A DNA stretch of 64,000 bases from positions 248,001 to 312,000 of the forward strand of contig JAAMXY010001516.1 in assembly GCA_019677205.1 (NCBI GenBank), given 5' to 3'. Positions 58,431 through 64,000 of the stretch are shown piece after piece. The translations under genes and the position numbers were made by a program. The notes beneath the pieces are model-generated. The model was not told the origin of the DNA. It saw nothing but the letters and a program-made list of their open reading frames with translations, and made no database searches. Position 1 is the stretch's first letter. Each line of letters begins with the position of its first letter. This DNA comes from Pinguiococcus pyrenoidosus (taxonomy: Eukaryota > Sar > Pinguiophyceae > Pinguiochrysidales > Pinguiochrysidaceae).

Positions 58431-61295
58431 ATGACGAGCGAGCAGGCCAAGGCGGACGATCTCAGTGGCAGGCTGGCCCAGATGCAGACGCTCCTCGACG
58501 AGAACAGGGCGAAGGAGGCCGCCACCATCGGAGAGGCGGCGCTTCAGGTCCTTGACCCCGTGCCAGACGCGACCCCGTGGAAGCAGTACCTCGACGGCGC
58601 CTTCTGCAACGCCCTGGGCAACTGCTGGCTCCGCCTGAACGAGCCGCGACGAGCCTTGTCGTACTACGAGCGCTCCTTGCCCGTGGCGAAGTCCGTCGAC
58701 GATACGGCAGCCGCGGCCGTTACGCTCAACAACATCGGCAACGCCTATCGCAGTCTGCTGGAGGCCCGCCGCGCGATTCACTACTACCTGTCCAGCCTAG
58801 AGCTGGCGAGGGAGGGCGGCAAGCTGAGCATCCAGCGAAAGGCGCTGCACAACATCGGCCTCGCGTACTCGCAGACGGAGGAGCCCGCACAGGCCATCGA
58901 GTACTTCGAGCAGAGCCTCGCCATCGCCGAGCAGACCGCGGACAAGGGCGCGCAAGCCGAGACGCTCAACACGCTGGGGCTGGCTTGCCGCGCCCTCGGC
59001 GCCTTTCAGCGGGCGATCGGCTACTACTCGCGCTGTCTGTCGATCTCCGAGGAGATGGGCCACTCGCAAGGACAGGCCAGCGCGCTCGGGAACCTGGCCT
59101 CGGCGCACATGAAGCTGCTCGAAGCGGACAGCGCCTTGGCCTACTACGAGCAGAGCCTTGCCTTGCTGCGGACGGGGGACGACAAGCGAGCCATAGCCAC
59201 CACGCTGACCCGCATCGCGCGGATCTGCTCCACGGCGGGCAATGCGGAGCGCGCGATTGAAGCGTACCGGGAGGGTCTCTCGCTCAAGGTGGACGCCTGG
59301 TCAGCGACGAGCAGCAGGCGCTCCCAATGGGTGTCCCTGGACGACCTGAACGCCGCATCCATGGCATTGGAAGGCTTGCTCCTGCACCAGAACGACGCAA
59401 GTCTCGAAGAGGTCCTTCGGCTCGCAGTGGCGCGCCACGCCAGGAACCTCGGGAACACGCCGATGGCGCAGGGCAGTGTGGCCAGTCTTGAGCGGCACGC
59501 CGGTGACGCGGAAGCCGTGATTCTCGTGTATCTGATTGACTTCGTCGGAGAGCTTCTGACCATCGTGGCCTTCGGCGCGGCGGACCAACCGTTCGGACAC
59601 CAGTATACCGGCCCCGTCATTCGCCGGGTCTCGCTGGCCGCTGGCGAATCGAAGCTGTCCGGTGGCGGGGGAGATTGCGAGTCTTCCGGCCAGGAGGACC
59701 ATTCTACGGCCGACTCGACTGTGGTGAACACGCGGTGCCAGTTCGCTTGGCGTCCACAGGACACGTTGCGAAAGAGCCAAGAGCTGCAAGAGACCTTGAG
59801 AAACGCGATGCAACCGGGACATGTGCCTCACGGCGGGTACGGTCTCCCAGGCCTGTACGAGATGCTCATCCAGCCCATCGAAGAGGTCCTCGCTGGTGTG
59901 GGCCGCCTCATCATCGTCCCGGATGTGCAGAGTGATCTTGTGCTGGTCCCATTCGCTGCGCTGGCGAACCCGGCAGGGACGCCGCTGATTGAACGATTCA
60001 CGATCTCCGTGGTGCCTTCGCTTGACATGCTGCTCCATCAGTTGGAAGCTGGCTGTCCCTCAAGCGCCAACGAGGAGCTGGCGGCGCCGCAGAGTCTGAT
60101 TGTGGAGGACGTGGACTACACCGGCTGGAGGTTTGAAGATCCGCTGGAGCGGAGACATCGTGTGGGGGAAGCGGTCTTCGTTCGGGACTCGAACGCCTCG
60201 TGGACTCCCGCGACGATTCTGCAGGGGCCGGATAGCCACAACAGCTATCGCGTCAAGCGCCACAATGCCATCGAAGGCGACCGAATCACCGTCAGCTTGA
60301 AAGACGTGCGACCCATGGTTTCGATTGGGAAGCAAGTTCGCGTTCGAGCAGATGGCTTTGATCCGCATGATGCCGGTGCCGCGGGTCCCACGGAGGTGGG
60401 TCTCGTGACAGGACCGCTGGATAAGACGGGCCGCTATGAAGTCACCATGTCGCGCTTGAAATCCAAGAGGCGCTTTCGCCCTTCCAAACTGCTCATCGTC
60501 TCCGACGACCCGCTGGGACAACTGACGCTTACTGCCGAAGCCGCCCACAGTATGCGACAGCTTCGAGGCGCCTCCCAGCTTTTGTCGGGGTCGGATGCAA
60601 GCGTGGAGCACGTGGTGTCGCTTCTGCCGTCTGTCAACGACGTCGCGTTCTTTGCCACGCACTCCTTCGTTGATGCGCAGGTGGCATGTCGAAGCGGTAT
60701 CGCCATGTCAGGCACGACGCACACCAGCGCCGTGCTTACTGCCGGGCGGATTCGGCAACTGGATCTGCAGGCGCAGTTGGTCATCCTGTCCCATTGCAAC
60801 ACGGAGAATGGAGACGTCATGCCAGAGGGCGTCAGCGCGCTTGCTGGATCGTTCTTATGGGCCGGCTGCGGTGCAGTTCTGCTCTCCCTCTGGCCAGTCG
60901 AGATCTCCTGCCTCGTCAAGCTCCTGACCAAGTTTTACGACGCGAGGCAGGAGGTACTTCGTAAATCTCCGCAGAGTGGGCGTGCCGACGCGGCTAAGGT
61001 CTCCGAGGCCTGGGGTTTGACGATTCGCTGGTGGCTGCTTGAGCGTCGCGACGAACTGCTCCGCACGGTCGGCACCAAGATGTATCCCGAGAACCAGCTT
61101 CGGATTGACAACTTCTCCAGTCTCAGCGATAAAGACGCGGTCCGGGAGTGCGAATGGTGGGTGCGAATGACGATCAAGAGCGGAAAGAAATGCCAGCCGG
61201 AGCTTCCCAAGAGCCTGACCACATCGCTGAAGTCCTTGCGTTTGGAGGCGGACCCCAGGAATTGGGCGGGGTTTTGCGTTTTTGCAAAGGCTTAG
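58431..61295 (+). CDS. TPR-CHAT protein with beta-barrel-like insert (caspase-like fold)
   Basis: 954 residues from the ATG at 58431 (good context, directly before the TPRs); an in-frame ATG at 58236 would add 65 residues rich in S, P and R. TPRs fill about 1-300, with TPR-typical LNNIGNAYRSLLEARRAIHY, LHNIGLAYSQTEEPAQAIEY and LNTLGLACRALGAFQRAIGY. The CHAT domain starts near 500 (LIQPIEEVLAGVGRLIIVPD) with PFAALANP. The catalytic-type pair is His744 (FFATHSF) and Cys789 (LVILSHCNTENGD), 45 apart; the domain closes with PRNWAGFCVFAKA. Between them and the start of CHAT, about 575-690 holds two inserts resembling SH3/Tudor barrels (GEAVFVRDSNASWTPATILQ and GKQVRVRADGF). In the family CHAT is separase/caspase-like; bacterial TPR-CHAT proteins act as triggered proteases. 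The substrate is unknown. Confidence 0.85.
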   Translation: MTSEQAKADDLSGRLAQMQTLLDENRAKEAATIGEAALQVLDPVPDATPWKQYLDGAFCNALGNCWLRLNEPRRALSYYERSLPVAKSVDDTAAAAVTLNNIGNAYRSLLEARRAIHYYLSSLELAREGGKLSIQRKALHNIGLAYSQTEEPAQAIEYFEQSLAIAEQTADKGAQAETLNTLGLACRALGAFQRAIGYYSRCLSISEEMGHSQGQASALGNLASAHMKLLEADSALAYYEQSLALLRTGDDKRAIATTLTRIARICSTAGNAERAIEAYREGLSLKVDAWSATSSRRSQWVSLDDLNAASMALEGLLLHQNDASLEEVLRLAVARHARNLGNTPMAQGSVASLERHAGDAEAVILVYLIDFVGELLTIVAFGAADQPFGHQYTGPVIRRVSLAAGESKLSGGGGDCESSGQEDHSTADSTVVNTRCQFAWRPQDTLRKSQELQETLRNAMQPGHVPHGGYGLPGLYEMLIQPIEEVLAGVGRLIIVPDVQSDLVLVPFAALANPAGTPLIERFTISVVPSLDMLLHQLEAGCPSSANEELAAPQSLIVEDVDYTGWRFEDPLERRHRVGEAVFVRDSNASWTPATILQGPDSHNSYRVKRHNAIEGDRITVSLKDVRPMVSIGKQVRVRADGFDPHDAGAAGPTEVGLVTGPLDKTGRYEVTMSRLKSKRRFRPSKLLIVSDDPLGQLTLTAEAAHSMRQLRGASQLLSGSDASVEHVVSLLPSVNDVAFFATHSFVDAQVACRSGIAMSGTTHTSAVLTAGRIRQLDLQAQLVILSHCNTENGDVMPEGVSALAGSFLWAGCGAVLLSLWPVEISCLVKLLTKFYDARQEVLRKSPQSGRADAAKVSEAWGLTIRWWLLERRDELLRTVGTKMYPENQLRIDNFSSLSDKDAVRECEWWVRMTIKSGKKCQPELPKSLTTSLKSLRLEADPRNWAGFCVFAKA

Positions 61296-61416
61296 ACCAA
61301 GTATGACTTTCTTTTTGGGATTACGCATGCGGTGTTCTCTATTGTGCACTGGGTATTGTGCATTGGGAACCACATCTGCAGATTCTGTTCACCTCTGCAT
61401 TCTGCATTGCACCCGT

Positions 61417-62049
61417 CTAGGATGGTCTACACTGCTCCGGCATCGGCGTGTCAGCTTCCTGCTCTGCAAGTCTAGCCCTCGCCTTGGCCAGCTCTGCGTT
61501 GACATCGCGCACCTTGCTCTCGGGCAAATCACTGCACTGCGCACACTTCTCAAAGGCTGCTATTGCAGCTCGCGAGCGGAACTTCTTGGGCGTCATTCGC
61601 ATGAGCGCGACCCCTTGGCGCCAGAAGGCCTTCCAGAAATCCGGCCGGAGCTCCCCCGCCTGCTGCGCATCTCTCAGAGCAGGTACATACCGCTGCAGCA
61701 TGATGTACGCAGCTACCGTCGAGACCATCAGTGAGCTCCCACTTCGTTTTCTACGTGAACAGCCGCGACACCCACCTGATCTGTTGCTGAGGATGACGGG
61801 ATCCGGATCCGCTTCGGCCTCTTTGAGCGCCGCCAGTGCTTTCGAGTACTTTTCTACCGCCTCTGAATACGCCTTGCTCTTGAAAGCGTCGTTTCCCTCC
61901 GCTTTCAGCTTCGCGGCCTCTTCTGTGGCGTCCTCCAAGGACAGCTTCGCAGCTCCTGCCACGAGCTCCGGATCTTCCGCAGGTGGTTCCATGGGTTTCG
62001 TCGCCGTTTCCACCGGAATCTCCGGCGCCTGCAGCTCAGCTGCGCTCAT
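61417..62049 (-). CDS. Small TPR co-chaperone-like protein
   Basis: Exons (minus) 61776..62049 and 61417..61712 (63-bp intron) give 189 residues from the ATG at 62049. The splice restores ILSNRSAAYIMLQRYVPALR, a standard TPR. The preceding TPR is AAKLKAEGNDAFKSKAYSEAVE with YSKALAAL, and a third reads DFWKAFWRQGVALMRM. The layout of three TPRs in a small soluble protein resembles the N-terminal domains of PP5, STI1 or TTC1, which clamp the C-terminal EEVD of Hsp70/Hsp90. Carboxylate-clamp Lys/Asn residues (KxxGN, xxNRS) are present. An acidic/Pro N-terminus precedes the TPRs. It converges on TPR-CHAT at 121 bp. Confidence 0.75.
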   Translation of the reverse strand: MSAAELQAPEIPVETATKPMEPPAEDPELVAGAAKLSLEDATEEAAKLKAEGNDAFKSKAYSEAVEKYSKALAALKEAEADPDPVILSNRSGGCRGCSRRKRSGSSLMVSTVAAYIMLQRYVPALRDAQQAGELRPDFWKAFWRQGVALMRMTPKKFRSRAAIAAFEKCAQCSDLPESKVRDVNAELAKARARLAEQEADTPMPEQCRPS

Positions 62050-62154
62050 CTCAGGCCTTTGAAGGTACACACAGGGCCGAAGCGACGGCAGAGAAGGCAG
62101 AAGGGGCGGCAGAAAAGAAAAGGCGGGAAACTCGAAATCGGCAGGATTTTCATC

Positions 62155-62275
62155 ACGCAAACTTGATTGTATTTTCGTATATTAAAGCAACTCTTAAGAT
62201 TTTTCCTGTGATACTCCAGGGAGGTATGCTGGGAGTATTAATCACTATCGATAATAGTATCTATCAATATCGCTC
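62155..62275. promoter_or_regulatory. AT-rich island in divergent TPR/methyltransferase spacer
   Basis: In the 280-bp spacer 62050-62329, the centre reads TTGTATTTTCGTATATTAAA then AATCACTATCGATAATAGTA. It carries TAGTATCTAT (62255-62264) and an ATCGAT palindrome. The spacer is short enough to be a single bidirectional promoter. Confidence 0.5.
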
Positions 62276-62329
62276 TTGTGCGCAAAGCCTCGCGCGTCCG
62301 AGACGCCACAAACACGGCGCGAGACGGCC

Positions 62330-64000
62330 ATGGCAGATCCAGACTCCGGCTCCTCTCGCGATGTCAAGGTCTCTCGATTCCAGACGCTGCCGGGCCGGCG
62401 CTTTCAGATTGCACTGTCGGAGCAGGGCCAGTGCAACTGGTGTCTTGGCGACGTGGGCGTTGGCGAGGCCATCTTTCCGGTGGCCTATCGCAGCCGTGGG
62501 AAATATTGGTGGGTCCACGGCTCGTGCGCCCGGCAGTTTCTCTCAGAGACTGGCCAGATCGTGGACGACGACCGCTTTGTAGAGCAGCTGCAAGAGCTGG
62601 ACATCGCGGAATCAAGGCCTCCCGCAGAGTTTTCCTTGGCGGACGTTTCCAGCGCACCAAACCTAAAAGAGCTGGTGGAGCTGGGATTCTTTCGCTTCTC
62701 TGCGAATGTGCTGGATAGATCGTTTATCGAGAGGGCGTCGGGCGAGCTTGTGCCCCCGGTCTGCAAGCACTGGAGGCGGAAGGGCATGTGCTACTTCCAG
62801 GAGAAGTGCTTCTTCCGCCATCCCCCGGAGGCGCTCAAGAGCTTCGCTGCGAAGGCTGCCGCGGACGCTGCGCGGCGCGCGGGTAGAGGGCGGGTGCCTC
62901 GGCATAAGCAGGCCAAGCGCCGGAAGAGGGTCATGAACATCGGTAGAGCTGGCTGCTTCCGGCGATTTCTGCTCCAAGTGTATGGAGCTGACTGGCTGCG
63001 GAGCAGCGGAGGAGTTCTCGACGTCGCCGGTGGCAAAGGGGAGATTGGCTTCGAGCTGCAGAATCTCAATGGGATAGACGTGACGGTGATTGATCCGCGA
63101 CCGCTCAGCCTGAAGTCCTACAGGAAGAAACTGAGGTGAGATCTGGCCGTCCGCCCTGCTTCCGCTGGTACCCGCGAAGGTCCTTACGCGCGGAAACCTT
63201 TCGCGCAGGTTCGGCCTCTACCACCGAAATCCTATGCTGAGGGAATTCAACGATAACCCGGATGTGGACGAGGCAGACTTCACCGCTGGCGTAGCTTCCC
63301 CTCCGCGGCACCTTCGGATTTTTTTCACTTCCGATTTGGTCGCGTTCGCTGAGCAAGGCTTGGCGCCTCCCGCCGTCGACGCAAGTGCTGGGGGCGACGC
63401 TGTGTGCAGCAGTGTCGAGTGGGGCAAGTGGAAGGCGTTCTGGGCACAAGCAAATGAAGAAGCGCGCATCATGCGATGGACGGAGAAGGGAATTGACCTG
63501 GACGAAGCGGACAAGCCCGACGATGGTACGAGAAGTCGCGAGGCGCGAAAGATAATGACGTGGACTGCGCCCGGCGCTGGGTGGACCGATTTGGCAGCTC
63601 GCAAACTTCGTGGCGAGGAAGGTCTTCCATACGCGCATGTGGAGAATGACGAGGACGAGTCCCGCCGGATAGACCTCGCGGGGGACGCGTACGCCACCTT
63701 GACGAGCGCCTCGCTCATCGTTGGCATGCACCCGGATCAAGCGGCAGGTGGGTGCTCTGGCGAGATTGAAAGATGCGGCGTCAATGCTGTGGTCGGGTGG
63801 CCCCGGGCGATCTCCGCTGCTCAGACTGCTTTCCACGTTGCGCGCAGGGGACATCGTGGACTTCGCCATCCAACGCCGTATCCCGTTCGCCATTACACCA
63901 TGCTGCGTGTACGGCAATTCGTTTCCTAGGCGAAAGACTTCGGATGGGGTACCTGTTCGAAGCTATCAGCAGCTTTGCCAATGGCTCCTGGAGAAGCACC
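62330..64000 (+). CDS. C3H zinc finger + methyltransferase protein (3' end outside window)
   Basis: Exons 62330..63135, 63209..63747 and 63848..64000 (introns 73 and 100 bp, in phase), still open at the window edge, give at least 499 residues. A CCCH finger lies near 145-165 (CKHWRRKGMCYFQEKCFFRH: C-x8-C-x5-C-x3-H). A class I methyltransferase follows with GGVLDVAGGKGEIGFEL (SAM loop) and VTVIDPRPL. An acidic insert separates this from SLIVGMHPDQAA, joined by the last splice to IVDFAIQRRIPFAITPCCVY. The HPDQA and PCCV motifs replace the usual post-motif IV and resemble tRNA/rRNA-type methyltransferases with terminal Cys pairs. A CCCH finger plus methyltransferase suggests an RNA substrate. 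It is divergent from the TPR gene. Confidence 0.78.

Noticed and set aside
1-64000. CRISPR arrays, operons, ribosome-binding sites, tRNA or rRNA genes
   Set aside because: The repeats found are contiguous minisatellites without spacers, genes carry spliceosomal introns, and I saw no tRNA B-box/acceptor pattern or rRNA sequence.

Overview
This is nuclear DNA from a eukaryote, most likely a flagellated unicellular alga with a red-type secondary plastid. Genes are broken by short GT-AG introns (mostly 60-100 bp) and encode Mediator, retromer, p24, SFT2, myotubularin, Tousled and PARP-type proteins. Flagella are implied by CFAP20/BUG22, an outer-dynein-arm docking-type coiled coil and a giant EML protein. 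A photosynthetic plastid is implied by an LPA1/REP27 (DUF3493) protein and a KEA-type K+/H+ antiporter. Several proteins begin with a signal peptide followed by an arginine-rich stretch, including an ASA-F junction on a PhyH protein, the bipartite leader of stramenopile, cryptophyte and haptophyte plastids. I cannot name the species. The window holds two 10-N assembly gaps, each beside a C or G homopolymer.

Layout. 0-10 kb: 3' end of CFAP20 (+), RRM protein (-), small unknown (+), HAD phosphatase (-), p24 (+), PhyH (+), docking-complex coiled coil (-). 10-22 kb: HAD/methyltransferase/dehydrogenase fusion (+), MED7 (-), TOM70-like (+), homoserine acetyltransferase (-), VPS26-like (+), LPA1-like (+). 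22-34 kb: giant EF-hand/EML (-), BUD20/ZNF593 (+), myotubularin (-), NudC (+). 34-46 kb: HSL-type esterase (-), PARP-fold protein (+), Tousled-like kinase (-), WDR54 (+), NCS2-type permease (-). 46-64 kb: PPR protein (-), ankyrin/33-residue-repeat/PDZ protein (+), SFT2 (-), KEA (+), TPR-CHAT (+), TPR co-chaperone (-), C3H zinc-finger methyltransferase (+, cut by the window end).

The genes do not form one pathway. The striking feature is architectural: 24 of 28 neighbouring gene pairs switch strand, so convergent junctions (mostly 27-390 bp, often under 200) alternate with divergent spacers of about 280-710 bp (one of 1.9 kb). AT-rich islands sit only in divergent spacers, and minisatellites are frequent in the four same-strand spacers. 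The most novel proteins are the three-enzyme fusion at 10.4-13.7 kb, the TPR-CHAT protein with beta-barrel-like inserts inside its protease-like domain, and the ankyrin/repeat/PDZ protein.

I assembled the exon models by hand from splice sites, reading frame and family similarity. Family calls come from motif recognition, not a search.
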